A stretch of 64,000 nt of DNA from Incurvaria masculella. Taxonomy: Eukaryota; Arthropoda; Insecta; Lepidoptera; Incurvariidae. Made by a program: the position numbers and the translations under genes. Under the pieces are notes generated by a model. The model was not told the DNA's origin and ran no database searches. It was given only the letters and a program-made list of their open reading frames with translations. Location of the stretch: NCBI GenBank assembly GCA_946894095.1, contig OX335662.1, forward strand, positions 10,186,001-10,250,000, written 5' to 3'. Positions 33,001 to 43,423 of the stretch are shown piece after piece (positions within the stretch are counted from its first letter, which is position 1; every line of letters starts with the position of its first letter).

Positions 33001-35539
33001 CGGCGGCTCGCCCAAGATTCTCTCGTTTGTGGCGGTGGTGCTGCTGATCACGCTGCGCCGGAGCATGATGCGAGCGTGCGACGCCCAGCAGGTGCTTCAG
33101 TGCATCGGGGACGTGAGTATAGACAAAGTCTAGTAGGGATAGACTGCTAAGGTGACACAACGTACAAAGCTTATTTTTGCTGGTATTATGACATTTCTAA
33201 CCAGCGCCATCTCCCGTCACTGCCAGAACTAGTTGCACCGTCATTAAACTAAGCTTAATTTCAAATTTTGCCTAGGCAGGTGGGATGAAAACTTTACATT
33301 TTAAGTATAAATTAAGTCAGTCAGCATGTTTGAATCCACTGCTGGACATAATTTTCCTCCAGTCCTCCCGGTCCTCAGCGGTACAGAACCACTGCTTTAC
33401 GCCGACACACTTGATGTCGTCGTCCCACCTGGCGAATGGTCTTCCCACTCCATTTTCCTGTCCACGGCCGCCAGTGTAGGACACGGTTACTATAACGGTC
33501 ATCGTCTCTTCGGCTGACGTGACCAGTCGAATTCAACTGGGTTAGGCTGCCTTCGGAAAGCTTAAATATGCTCTGAGGCCTCAGTTCCGCAAAATTTAAA
33601 GACCCGAAAATGTGACCAGTGAGTCCTCCCGGTTATGACGTATAGGTGTGAAACGTGGAGTCTGACGGTCGCCGTTGTCCAAAGGTTGAAAATTGCCCAT
33701 CGAGCAATGGAGCAAACCATGCTGGAAATATCGCTACGGGATATGGCGCGTAACGAGGCAATCCGCCGACATACCGAAGTAGTCGTTATTGCACACCGGG
33801 TGGCTAAGCTCAAGTGGTGACCTGCCACTTGAGCTTAGCCACCCGGTGCCGAATTTAGTGATATTATTATATTATTATTGATAGGCTAGCCTATACCACA
33901 ACATTTATTTATTTATTTATTATATATATATTTTTATGTTTTATATGATTGTCCAGTTTATTTTTGAAGAAATTTACGGAGGCAGCATTTACGACTTAAC
34001 TGGGCAGACTGTTCCAAGATTCTACCACTCTGTTGGCATGAAAGTGTCGTCGAGGGTTCTGCTTCGACCGATTGTGATACAGCTTTATTGAGTGCCCTCT
34101 CAGGTTTTTAGTAATAATAATAATAATAATAATAAAATGATTTATTTTCACACACAATAGTACAATAATTGGTATACAGTATCAGACACAATTAAAAACA
34201 GTAGTAGGAACCAAGTAAAGAAATATCGAAAGATGTGCGATGTGTGAAAAATGGCTGTGGCTCAGCTGGATGTCAGCAGGGGCGAACCCGCTGGCCGCTG
34301 GTCTTCCGCCACCGCCACCTACAGAAGCGTCAGTGGAAGTGTGTACACATTTTTAAATCGCCAATTTTAAAGATTTTATTTTATTTTTTTGATTTTATTG
34401 TATTAGAAAGGGTAACATATCTTGTAGCTTGGTGGAGTTGTAAGAAGAGGTGAGAATTTTAAATGTTTCAATAAGATCTTTATTTTAGATTATTGTTATT
34501 AAAAAATATCATTTACCATTATTGGTTTGTATTTAATGTATTCTGTAATGTGAATTGCAAACCGGACTTTTATTATCCCTATTGAACGCTTGTATGACGT
34601 TAGCAATCTTTCCCAACTATCATCTATGGTTCTAGTGTATTTTCGGTTCATGCGATCACATATCGAGTTTGTATCGGGTTCATGCGATCACATATCGAGT
34701 TTGTATCGGTTCATGCGATCACATATCGAGTTTGTATCGGTTCATGCGATCACATATCGAGTTTGTATCGGTTCATGCGATCACATATCGAGTTTGTATC
34801 GGGTTCATGCGATCACATATCGAGTTTGTATCGGTTCATGCGATCACATATCGAGTTTGTATCGGTTCATGCGATCACATATCGAGTTTGTATCGGTTCA
34901 TGCGATCACATATCGAGTTTGTATCGGTTCATAACAATGAACATCCAAAATCAAAACCCAAAGAAAGATAATTTTTAATTTTAGACTTTCCCCAACATCT
35001 GACTTATCCTTTACATACACGTGTGCTTTGGGCTTGTTTCCACACTTAGACGGCAATACATCCATGGTACGCGTCAAGAAGCTCTACCAGCTGTCACTTC
35101 AGCCAGCCAAGCTTTTCCACGAAGCGCAGCAGCCTTTTCGGACTCCTCCACACTTCCTGGGCAGTTCCTGTGGTTCCAAGGAACCGGAGTCGTATGTTAG
35201 CCACCTCTGGACAATCCGAGATAACTTGAGCGGCCGTCTCTTCCTCCTCCATGCAAGCTCTACAGAGGGAGCTGTCGGTGACACCATACATCCATATGTA
35301 CATACATGTGTCGCATGAAAGTTGTAAAATCTCCCTCGCAAATATATTCGAGTGGCTCGTATCGCTCACCATGGCACCCATGTCCGCACAATTTGTTCAA
35401 ATATAATCGACGCTCCTCTCCATATTCTTTGCAGATACCAGACAAGGAGGAGGTGATCGCGAACAAAGCCATCGAGATGTGGCGAAACTATGGCTCCATG
35501 CTGCCCGTGCAGGTCGACGGCATGACGAAGATCATGTGA
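27034..35539 (+). CDS. TBC1D7: TBC1 domain family member 7 (TSC complex subunit)
   Basis: Seven exons: 27034-27078, 28623-28767, 28994-29178, 30091-30269, 32286-32381, 32983-33112, 35435-35539. Phases agree (0,1,0,2,2,0) and they sum to 885 nt, 294 residues, against about 293 in vertebrates. TBC1D7 is a Rab-GAP-like protein that joins TSC1-TSC2 and supports TSC inhibition of Rheb/TORC1 in the cytoplasm. Signature blocks: [98 protein letters not shown]. The start was chosen at 27034 (acaATGG context); an in-frame ATG at 27025 would add three residues. The exon 3 donor is ambiguous between 29172 and 29178, both in phase. Introns hold tandem TTAA MITEs, LINE fragments and a minisatellite. Very confident family call. 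Confidence 0.93.
27789..28154. mobile_element. TTAA-flanked palindromic MITE, copy 1
   Basis: Flanked by TTAA (27785-27788 and 28155-28158). Ends gaacggcccgtaagc and gcttacgggccgacc are inverted, and pairing continues inward (cgtagtttactaat-type, atatctgtgtctgc/gcagacacagatat), so most of the 366 bp is a long palindrome. No ORF. TTAA suggests piggyBac mobilisation, unproven. Confidence 0.85.
28159..28515. mobile_element. TTAA-flanked palindromic MITE, copy 2, abutting copy 1
   Basis: Same family and orientation as copy 1. It shares the middle TTAA (28155-28158) and ends at TTAA 28516-28519, about 100 bp before TBC1D7 exon 2. Length 357 bp. Confidence 0.85.
28800..28935 (+). repeat. SINE tail fragment
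   Basis: catccagttcaatgtagcc followed by the family end and ttaaataaaaaaaaa. Inserted in TBC1D7 intron 2, directly after exon 2. Confidence 0.65.
29755..29902. repeat. Dispersed ~150-bp repeat (CACTCGGCCCTA family), copy 1
   Basis: gagttaatcaatgttcaaac ... ctttcgtgcactcggccct. Same sequence at 40733-40882 and, reversed, 51536-51680. The outer ends (cggccgag / ctcggccct) are short imperfect inverted repeats, so likely a MITE. Confidence 0.65.
30343..31981 (-). mobile_element. 5'-truncated non-LTR retrotransposon with target duplication
   Basis: Inserted in TBC1D7 intron 4, antisense. The 13-bp sequence gtgtggcatgaat flanks it at 30330-30342 and 31982-31994 as a target-site duplication. Its 3' end (left side) is a run of ACA triplets rather than poly(A). 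Coding content: the end of the reverse transcriptase and RNase H (next entry). Confidence 0.9.
30427..31977 (-). pseudogene. LINE ORF2 fragment: RT C-terminal part, RNase H and Cys motif
   Basis: Minus-strand frame running 31977 to 30427. It has the thumb region ([29 protein letters not shown]), then an RNase H domain with [44 protein letters not shown] and [20 protein letters not shown], and a C-terminal [18 protein letters not shown] motif before a TAG. One in-frame TAA (31096-31098, where CAA would be expected) interrupts the RNase H. RNase H points to the I/LOA/R1-like group. The N-terminal endonuclease and RT catalytic core are missing through 5' truncation. Confidence 0.9.
33290..33880. 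pseudogene. Two LINE ORF2 C-terminal remnants and a fold-back
   Basis: Minus strand 33502-33317 reads [20 protein letters not shown] then [12 protein letters not shown]. Plus strand 33620-33820 reads [20 protein letters not shown] then [19 protein letters not shown] and [10 protein letters not shown]. Both are typical ends of endonuclease-RT LINE proteins and both are truncated. Located in TBC1D7 intron 6. Confidence 0.65.
33794..33848. repeat. Perfect 24-bp fold-back at a LINE break
   Basis: Arms 33794-33817 and 33825-33848 are perfect inverted copies (core ggtggctaagctcaagtgg) around the 7-bp loop tgacctg. The left arm is the last LINE coding piece (VAKLKW). Confidence 0.9.
34112..34136. 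repeat. (AAT)n microsatellite
   Basis: About eight taa/aat triplets in a row, in TBC1D7 intron 6. Confidence 0.85.
34645..34934 (+). repeat. 31-bp minisatellite, nine copies
   Basis: Unit ggttcatgcgatcacatatc plus gagtttgtatc. Copies start at 34645, 34677, 34708, 34739, 34770, 34802, 34833, 34864 and 34895; two are 32 bp through an extra g. Copies are otherwise essentially identical. All three plus frames stay open, which is a chance property of the unit. It lies in TBC1D7 intron 6. Confidence 0.95.
35080..35290 (-). pseudogene. C-terminal fragment of a LINE related to 30427-31977
   Basis: Minus strand reads [20 protein letters not shown] then [13 protein letters not shown] and a stop, parallel to [20 protein letters not shown] and [12 protein letters not shown] in the larger element. 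In TBC1D7 intron 6, about 150 bp before the last exon. Confidence 0.8.
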
Positions 35540-37141
35540 TGCCGTCCTGACAACTCAGTCGTACACCAGCCGAAATCTGGCACTTTCAATACTTTTATGA
35601 CCACAATTATATCTAGGTTTCTGCACCCATCACTGGGGATCAAACCTAGGACCTCGGGTCAGCTGAGCTAATTATAAGCGTCTCTGAATATGTTAATATG
35701 GTTGAGCACGTACCACACAATTTTGTTTCTGCTTATTTAAAAAAAATTGATTTGTAACATGTAGATTTAAATGGAGAGACAGCTCATGGTGTAGGGGCTA
35801 GAGGACTTGCGGTTCATGCGAGAGGTTATAGATTCAAATCCTCGCCCGGTCATGCGCACGTTCTTTTTCTGTGTTGGATAAGTGCATTTCTAAATAAGCC
35901 TTGTTTTCCATCTAGTTCAGTGTAGCCGTGCTCATAAAGGGAAGGTCCTAGTATGGCACCTAATTCCTTGGGGAATGTGGTGTATTGGGCTAAAATCATG
36001 AGTTGTGTGGTATTAGCAATCCATGTCATATTAAAAAAAATCACTGTTTCATCTCAAATCATATGGTTGGAATAAATTTGGTTGTGTTTATTCAACATGA
36101 TGCACGTCATGGGATAAAGAATAGCCAATTTTACACAAATCAAGGTATGTTTTTTTTTATCAAAAGCCATTTATATTACTGGAAATGGATTCTGTTTTGG
36201 TGTTGTACATATTTGCTTTGGGTAGATAAAATAATGTAAAAACATAGGTTATTTTTTTTATTAAAATCGTATTAATATATTAGCATCTTTGGATGCATCC
36301 ATAGATGTCAAGTTCTAATTTAGCAATGAAATAAAGTTTCGTGCTCTCAAAACCACTTTGTATAACAGCATATCATTTCAACAACATGTGGCCTCAGGCC
36401 GGTTTAATTTTATTCTGTGTTGCCTGTACAATAAAAAAAAAGATTTGCTTGGCATTTTAGTTATTTAATATCATCCTACATCACTTAGCAGCGCACATAT
36501 TGCTTGCAATACCTTCAATCCACAATATGCACAGTCACAATATGCAACAGGTGTTTGTTGGCATAGATTATATCCAAGGATCCCAAAAAATAACAAAAAA
36601 AAATCGGTTAACTGTCTCCTTTAAATAAATTTATTATTAATTTTAATTGTTTAGTTCTGAAATTATGCAGTCGTATTCAGAGTGAACTATTAAAATTTAA
36701 TATGTACTGTCAACGGACTAACCATACAAAATTCGACTTAATATGGACATAATCCGCATATTAAAATTTGTCCGCCCACTCTGAATACTGCTTTAAAAGT
36801 TAATATGACCGTTAATGCATAATTTTTCAATCACCGAATTGAGCTCCTCACATTTACATTTAGTGGAAGAAAAATATATTTTCTTGTCACATTTTTGCCC
36901 TCTTAATTTACCCCTTTATATATTTTTGAAAAAATTCATTATCTGCATGCATTGGAAGCCTCTATCATACATGATCCTACTGCGGCAAACGGACGGACAG
37001 ACAGACGAAATGAAGGCATTCATATGGACACCTTTTCACCTTTTGAGATGCGGAGCTCTTATAAACAATAACAGACATCACTTATTGCAAATAATTGTTA
37101 TGCATCGTCATGTTAAAATCTCCAAAAAAATTTTTTATGAT
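35540..37141. repeat. Convergent intergenic region with SINE and MITE
   Basis: Between the 3' ends of TBC1D7 and prefoldin 1. SINE with tRNA-like head on the plus strand at 35776-36042 (head agctcatggtgtaggggct, B-box-like gattcaaatcctcgccc, A-rich end). MITE with inverted ends cgtattcagagtg and cactctgaatactg at 36668-36793. Otherwise AT-rich with nothing recognised. Confidence 0.7.
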
Positions 37142-39944
37142 CTACTGGGCCTTCGATTCGACCTGTTTCCTTTGCTGCACCATTTCTCTAATGTTATCTC
37201 CGCTCTCTTGCAGATTTTTCTCTAGGTATAGCTTGTTTTTCTCCAATTCCGCGACCCTCATTGTCACACCCACTTGCTTCGCCTGCAGATTCTTCTTTAC
37301 ATTCTCGAGGTCATTCAAGATGAACATTCGACCTGAAATAATAGAGATATCAGTTAACAAAACCTTCTTAAGCATGAGGTCAGGAATTGTTATTTGTATA
37401 GTGCTTTTTTTTTATGCAACATGACATGGATGGCTAATACCACACAACTACCGTTATGATATTAGCCCAATACGCCACATTCCCGAAGGAATAAGTTGCC
37501 ATGCCAGGACCTTCCCTTTATGTGCACGGCTACATTGAACTGGATGGAAAACACGGACAATTTTTCATTGCCGCTTCGACCATCTTTTTATACAATGCGA
37601 TGGTAGCAACCCAGGAGGTCTTAAACCCTACCACCTAGTAGGGGAAGGGGAGCTACAGTTTTACATGGATTCCGAACCATGGAGCAGCTCGCATTTGTGA
37701 CGAAATGCACTTATCGAACTCGGAAAGAGAAAGACAGTTCTATGCCAGAGGTCATGAGTTCGATCTCTGCCCCTTTTCCACGTTTTCCATGCCTAGACAA
37801 GGGCCCCTGGTATGAAGGCACCAAATTCCATGTCCGGTTACATAAAAAAAACCACTAACAACTTTCGATCATCTCTTTCAAAATATTCTAAGTTAATCAG
37901 AAAATTACACGAGGAGTGTTTATCATACTGTTACAATCAATTAAGTTTGGCGGAAAATGTCTGGAGAACTTTTTGAACACAAGGTTTGTAAGTGTTATTC
38001 GTCAAAAAATGTTTGGTCGTGTGGGATTAGTCAAATGTAAGTTAAAACGCAAGTGGCAATGGGCAGGTCACGTATGTCGCAGAGATGACCACAGATGGAG
38101 CACTGAAGTCTTAATGTGGAGACCCTACACAGGGAAAAGAAGCGTCGGCAAACCGCCAGCGCGTTGGTCAGACGATGTACGTCTGACAGCAGGTGACAAC
38201 TGGCGAAGGAAAACAGGAGATCGCACAACTTGGCGATGTCTGGGGGAGGCCTACGTCAAGCAGTGGACAACAAAAGGCTGAACAAGAAGTTAAAAGTGGA
38301 GCCCTTATTCAGCTCATGCTGTCTGCAATCTGATTCACGAGTTTGCCCTGGTGAAAAAAAAAATCCATGAATTGTTTGTTAGCACTTTGTGCATGTCATA
38401 AAGACAGCTAAATACATCTTCCGCTGTGCTATAGAATGGATACCCTTTCGTAGCTTCTAGCTGGGTATCAGGGATGGTAGAGTGGATTTTTGGATACATT
38501 TTTGGTAAAAAAACCGAAAACGATGTTTTCTATCCAAAAACATTTCTTGAAAATAATCAATCTCCTGAGCAATATTTAATTAGGTAAAATCATAGTGGGG
38601 ACTCTAATGTTGCCAACACGTCATTACCCATCATTTAGGGTAAAATTAACTCTTGGTATAAACAAATAGCTCCAAATCTGACTTAGCCGCCCCGACTTTA
38701 CATGTTGGTGTGCGTTATCCCTAGAGTGTTTTTTAGAAGTGCGGAGACGAAAGCTCGCGCAGGAGGTCCCGAGCGTAGCGAGCGGTACAAGACCGTAGCC
38801 GCGTGGCGGTGGGAGGTCGCGAGCGAAGCGAGCGGGCGAACACCCCGCCGCGGCGAAGGCCGAGTGCAGTCGCTTAAGCGAAAGGGCCGACCAAGCGAGT
38901 CTTTCGGCGTAGCCACCAACTTGACCTGGTTGGGCTTCGAGATTTTATTTCCGTTAGAGCATCATGGAAAATAACATTTGGCGTCTGGCAGCACTTTTGG
39001 TTGCAATGTTGGCAGCCCTGTGTCGCATAGTTTTAGTGGCGCGATTGGACGCGGTGCTAGTTTTTTAAGTGGTTATTGCGCAATAGACACATGCAGTGCT
39101 GTGTGCATAAATGCAAATGGCCGCCATGGCTGTCGTATCGAGTGAAATTTTGTTGGTGAGTTTCTTGTTTTTTTCGTGCTTTTTTTAACTCATTTTCAAT
39201 TCAGAATGACCTATTTTTACGGTTTTAGTAGGTTTTTTTTAAAGTACCGTTTTTGCGGTTATCGCTTGTATAGAATTTCCACATCTTTCAATGATGCCTA
39301 ATGGGCGCTACTATGACACAATTTTGATAACAATTATTTATTTCCAAAGTTTCGCCTTTGTCGGTTGGCGGCTGACACTCTTTGTGAGGAGCAATATTAC
39401 CACCTTTTGTTGGGTATTACAAATTGAAGTACATTTTTGCATATGCCTTAGCACAAAATAAAATAAATACCACTAGTTAAGTTATTTTATTTATAATTTT
39501 CATGAACTTTCATCAAATTGGTAAGTAAAAAACATCTGGCTTCTCTGATTTATTTAATAGGTAGGTTTACGTTACATTAGATGGAGGCATGATTTGGCTT
39601 TACAATTCTTAAGAACCGAGATGATGAAACCCTAAAGTTGGAAGAAATAAAAACCAAGTTTCTCATTTATAAACCGCAGCACCGGTGAGAAAACCGAACT
39701 GTTTCAGTGCTTTACCTGACCACGAAATATTCGGCGAATGATTGAAGTACGTACCCAGCGACTCGTATGTCCTGGTGTTGGGCGGCAACGCTGATATCTC
39801 CTGCTCTGTGATCGCGACATGCTTGCGGAGGCGCTGCAGAGACGACAGCTGCGCGTCTATGAACAGCACCTTCTTGCTGGACTCGACCATCTTGGTCTGC
39901 AGCTCGGCAAACGCCTTTTTGAGCTCTAGGTCTACCTTCGACAT
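37142..39944 (-). CDS. Pfdn1: Prefoldin subunit 1
   Basis: Two coding exons on the minus strand: 39944-39755 (donor gtacgtac, phase 1) and 37332-37142 (acceptor tatttcag), giving 126 residues against about 122 in vertebrates. Prefoldin 1 is a beta-type subunit of the cytosolic hexameric chaperone that hands unfolded actin and tubulin to CCT. The protein starts MSKVDLELKKAFAELQTKMV, has a first helix, the short beta-hairpin region around TYESLGRMFIL, and a second helix with VAELEKNKLYLEKNLQESGD then NIREMVQQRK, the expected coiled-coil layout. An acceptor (ttattacag) 29 bp upstream of the ATG shows a non-coding 5' exon further upstream, not located. The 2.4-kb intron is filled with SINE and LINE fragments and a GC-rich block. 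Confidence 0.92.
37420..37800 (-). repeat. Full-length SINE, minus strand (prefoldin intron)
   Basis: Reverse copy with complete body from ttatgtaac-type tail through cattgaactggatggaaaac, ccaatgcgatgg-like block, ccacctagtaggggaagg, tggattccgaaccatggagc, tcggaaagagaaag and the head B-box-like region gagttcgatctctgcccc. Confidence 0.75.
37960..38281 (+). pseudogene. LINE ORF2 C-terminal fragment
   Basis: Reads LKRKWQWAGHVCRRDDHRWS, then RPYTGKRSVGKPPARWSDDV and GEAYVKQWTTKG before a stop. This is the usual end of an endonuclease-RT type insect LINE and the downstream continuation of the domain seen at 33620-33820. Confidence 0.75.
38720..38940. other. GC/CpG-rich block of unknown origin
   Basis: Abruptly GC-rich. 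Two related phrases occur, ggaggtcccgagcgtagcga and ggaggtcgcgagcgaagcga, followed by accccgccgcggcgaaggcc and gcgaaagggccgaccaagcg. No convincing coding frame. Base composition is unlike the flanks, suggesting a mobile element or other insertion. In the prefoldin intron. Confidence 0.55.
39117..39155 (+). other. Possible first coding exon on the plus strand
   Basis: An ATG in good context (aaATGGCCGCCATGG) opens 13 codons (MAAMAVVSSEILL) ending at a good donor, gtgagt. The preceding 120 bp are CpG-bearing and promoter-like. No continuation exon was found and it lies inside the prefoldin intron on the opposite strand. Speculative. Confidence 0.2.
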
Positions 39945-39999
39945 GGCTGTGTGGCCTTTTGCGAGACTTTTAGCTGTAATAAATACGAATGTAAACCGA

Positions 40000-42040
40000 T
40001 CTGGAAAGCTGATCTCTAACCTCAAGTCTAACTTGACTGACAGACAGTGCAGTAAAAAAACAATGAGAACCACAGAGTATAAAGGAGAAAAACCACAGAA
40101 TTGACTGACACAGGCAACTCTTTTCCTGATTCAGATTCAGATTCAGAGATTATTTATTTGCCTAGTCAGTTGTATGTACTGGGGCTCACCCGTGGGCGAG
40201 TGTGTCAGCTTTACATTTTACGTTACGTGTAAAGCGTGTCTGATACTAAATGTGGAGTGCACCGTCTCCTTATTTTTGCCCGAAGAAGAAGGAAGATAGA
40301 TTACTATTTTCCTGTGTGACTATCGAAGGTATTGCATCGCAATCGCCAATATCTTAGTCGCCAAGCTTCATCTCCAGTAAAATATTATATTTGTTGACAA
40401 TGCATGACCAATATCTCCATCTCTGGCGAGGCTATGCCCAGCTCCCTCGGTGGCGATGAAGGTATTCGCGATTACATACGTTGACGATGCCGCTATTGGC
40501 GAGGAAGATGATATCGATACAGATATTGTCCAAATTCATCAAGTTGTAATGCGACCTTCCGTATCTTTAGGACTGCAACTGTGTTTAATTTGAAATCGTT
40601 TCAAATTTATTCACGTCGCTAGAAATCGAATGTTGCTACTTATAAGACTTCCTTCAGCAGACAAAGCAATTGGTGTGTTGGGCACAATGTCGTGGCATTG
40701 GGTGTGGTAAGCGATCTAAGCCCCGGTTGCACAAAGAAACGGCCGAGTTAATCAATGTTCAAATACGTCATTTTTAGTGAACCCCATAGAGTTCCTTCCA
40801 TACTGTCCACACAAAGTGAAGTGTTTAATCATACTTTGACGTTGATTTTGATGTTTTGTTCTTTCGTGCACTCGGCCCTAAGTTACATATATCACCAACT
40901 TGATCCGAGATGTTGCGTCAACAATATAGTCAGGTTGTACATCAGAGCGAAGTTTTCATGCAGCTCTATAACTAAACTCAGTCTTGTCGGATAAATGTAG
41001 CTGGGTACATAACGCCCCGTACTTATTTAATTTCATCCGTATGAAGTGTTGTTTCGCAGCTTGACTTTCCGACGCTTCTCTCTCTGAGCTTTTGTTTTCT
41101 TTTTGGACATAGTTAATAACTTTTTGTTGATGAATAAATAAAATTCGACGTTCTATGTCTAAAAATACATATGATATGTGAAATAAATATAATGAAAAAA
41201 CATTCATCAGTCGTATTATTTTATTTACTAATCTAATTTTATTCTTTGATTTTTTACAGTATTAGGTACTTGGTAAAATGTAATTACAAAACGATGTAAA
41301 AATATGTTTTTAGACTTATTTTATTTTAGGCAGGCACTTTCTCATTAACAATAGAAAACATTTATTTACACTTAGGTATACCTTTATTTATGTCAAATAC
41401 CCACACGAATAAATATTCACTATAATGATCAATATAATACAACACATAATAACCCATAAACTAATTTATAAAACGCACCTTTTGATACATGGTTATGCAT
41501 TTAATTATTATTATAAACTTTGGCATGCTAACATGTAATTCATGCTATATTATGTTTAGCTTGGATTCACCTAACAGTCTAGAAAACACCTAACTCTAAA
41601 CGATGTCTTTACATTCCGCATGATTGTATATGTTACGGAAAAAGCCCGATGTTGATTAAAGTCCGAAATCTTTTTTCCTTGAAGGTAACTAAGATTTTGA
41701 AGATTTACCTGTGTCGAGGGCACTAATTTACAGTTGATGGTAAGAAAAAAAAATAACCTTAACAATTTTTTTTAAATATTCTTGATATCAACTCGTAATT
41801 AGTCCACTCAACATGGATATAAGTGAAGAAATCCAAAAAACTTAAAGGTAAGAATAATTTCGGACTTTAACCAGCATCCGCCTTGAACCTTATGTAATAT
41901 ATACATAATTTACCTAAGCATTTTACCAAATATTAAACATCTAGCTTAAAGTATTTAAATAATAATAATTTAGAGGCGCGGACATCAGGTTGTCAAGTCC
42001 AAACTTCAGCCCTGAATTTACGATTCAGTCTTAGCTTAGT
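40000..42040. other. Intergenic stretch upstream of prefoldin 1
   Basis: Contains the second copy of the ~150-bp CACTCGGCCCTA repeat at 40733-40882. The rest is AT-rich with no recognised gene, apart from the unlocated non-coding first exon and promoter of prefoldin 1, which should lie here. Confidence 0.5.
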
Positions 42041-42047
42041 TGCTTAA

Positions 42048-42415
42048 GGTCGGCCCGTAAGCACCTGAAAATTTCGTCTCCCATACAAACGTAGTTTACT
42101 AATCATTTGAAAACCAATGTTCCAACTTACTTGATATTTGGTATCTAATAATAGGCTACCAATATCTGTGTCTGCATGCATTTGTTTTTTCGGTAAATGT
42201 ATTCTGGGTCAAACCATAGAGAAAACAAAATTCGTATGAAGATTTTCTTTTTGCTTTAATTTCATTCGGTTTGGATTTTTCAAAAAAACAAAAGCATGCA
42301 GACACAGATATTTGTTACCTGATATTAGATATGAAATATCAATTTAATTGGAATAGCGGTTTCCAAATTATTAGTAAACTACGTTTGTATGGGGAGCATA
42401 GCTTACGGGCCGTTC
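42048..42415. mobile_element. TTAA-flanked palindromic MITE, copy 3 (inverted)
   Basis: TTAA at 42044-42047 and 42416-42419 flank a 368-bp element. It begins ggtcggcccgtaagc and ends gcttacgggccgttc, the opposite orientation to the 27.8-28.5 kb pair. Confidence 0.85.
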
Positions 42416-42605
42416 TTAAGATACGTTCGTCAATTTTATCTCAAGTGACTTCGATGTGCTCGATTTCCTGAAACAAACAAATACATCATTTCATTTTGTA
42501 TAGTTACTTAGTACCAAAGCTCGTAGCTAAATTTCGTACTAGTCTTGACAAGAACATGTTTAAATAAATAGCATTCATTAAACAATTGAAAAAAAAAAGT
42601 TTTTT

Positions 42606-42699
42606 AATGTTTTTACAACGGCTTACCGGTGTTTTATTTGGTAGAAAATTCTCTACGTTTACGTAAATAAACCCCGGTAAGCCGTTTTAAAAACATTGA
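42606..42699. repeat. Short hairpin repeat
   Basis: The arms aatgtttttacaacggctta and taagccgttttaaaaacatt enclose an AT-rich loop with a further inverted pair (gtagaaa/tacgt region). No ORF. Confidence 0.7.
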
Positions 42700-43224
42700 A
42701 TAATGGAAGTACGGTGTAATAATTTAAAAACAAAAAAGTTATGCTTATACCATTTTTTTGTCCAACTAGCATTGATTTGCTTTTATTAAATCCTTTTAAT
42801 TACTTGTTAACATCAATTTGAGATCATTCAACTTCATCTACATTTAATTAATGTATCAGATTCAGAAAAGAAATTCTCTGAGAAAATGTACTAGCGCAAT
42901 ATAAACACGCAAAATCAGCTTCAAGTAATAGATCTGTTTACTATGGTACCAACAGTAATAACCCTTTATTTTCTACCTTTAACTGAATACAAAACGTAAG
43001 TACGCAGGAATGGAAAAATATTAAATCTAGAAACAGTTTTCACACAGCTAGTAAAACTGTTAAGTATGACACACAGTTAAAAAAAACAATTAAAAGATAC
43101 AGTAACAGTTAGAGTTTAAGGCTAACTGTTTTCACTTAGTTCGAGTAATGAGTTCACTTAGTTCTCTGGAAGACAGTTGTAATTTTCTAAATTAGAGATT
43201 CACAGATTTTTTTATTTTCCACTT

Positions 43225-43411
43225 AGTTGGGGAGGCGACCTACAGTTGAGATCCGAACCATGCTGCAGCTCGAATTCATAACAAAATGCACTCATCCAAC
43301 TCAGAAAGAGAATGAAAGTGATGCTTTGTCAGCGGCGAGGATTTGTACCCATAACCTCGCACATGAAAGGCAAGTCCTCTACCCCCCACACCCCGAGCTG
43401 TAGTTTCATCA
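43225..43411 (-). repeat. SINE head and body fragment just 3' of the transporter
   Basis: Reverse copy: gagatccgaaccatgctgca, tccaactcagaaagagaatg, then a head with tttgtacccataacctcgc and ccccacaccccgagctg. It ends 13 bp before the transporter stop codon, so it probably forms part of the 3' UTR. Confidence 0.7.
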
Positions 43412-43423
43412 CAAAGAAGGCAC

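Noticed and set aside
34590..34978. Three overlapping plus-strand ORFs with MRSHIEFVS / [10 protein letters not shown] repeats
   Set aside because: They are the three frames of a 31-bp minisatellite lying in a TBC1D7 intron, not a repetitive protein.
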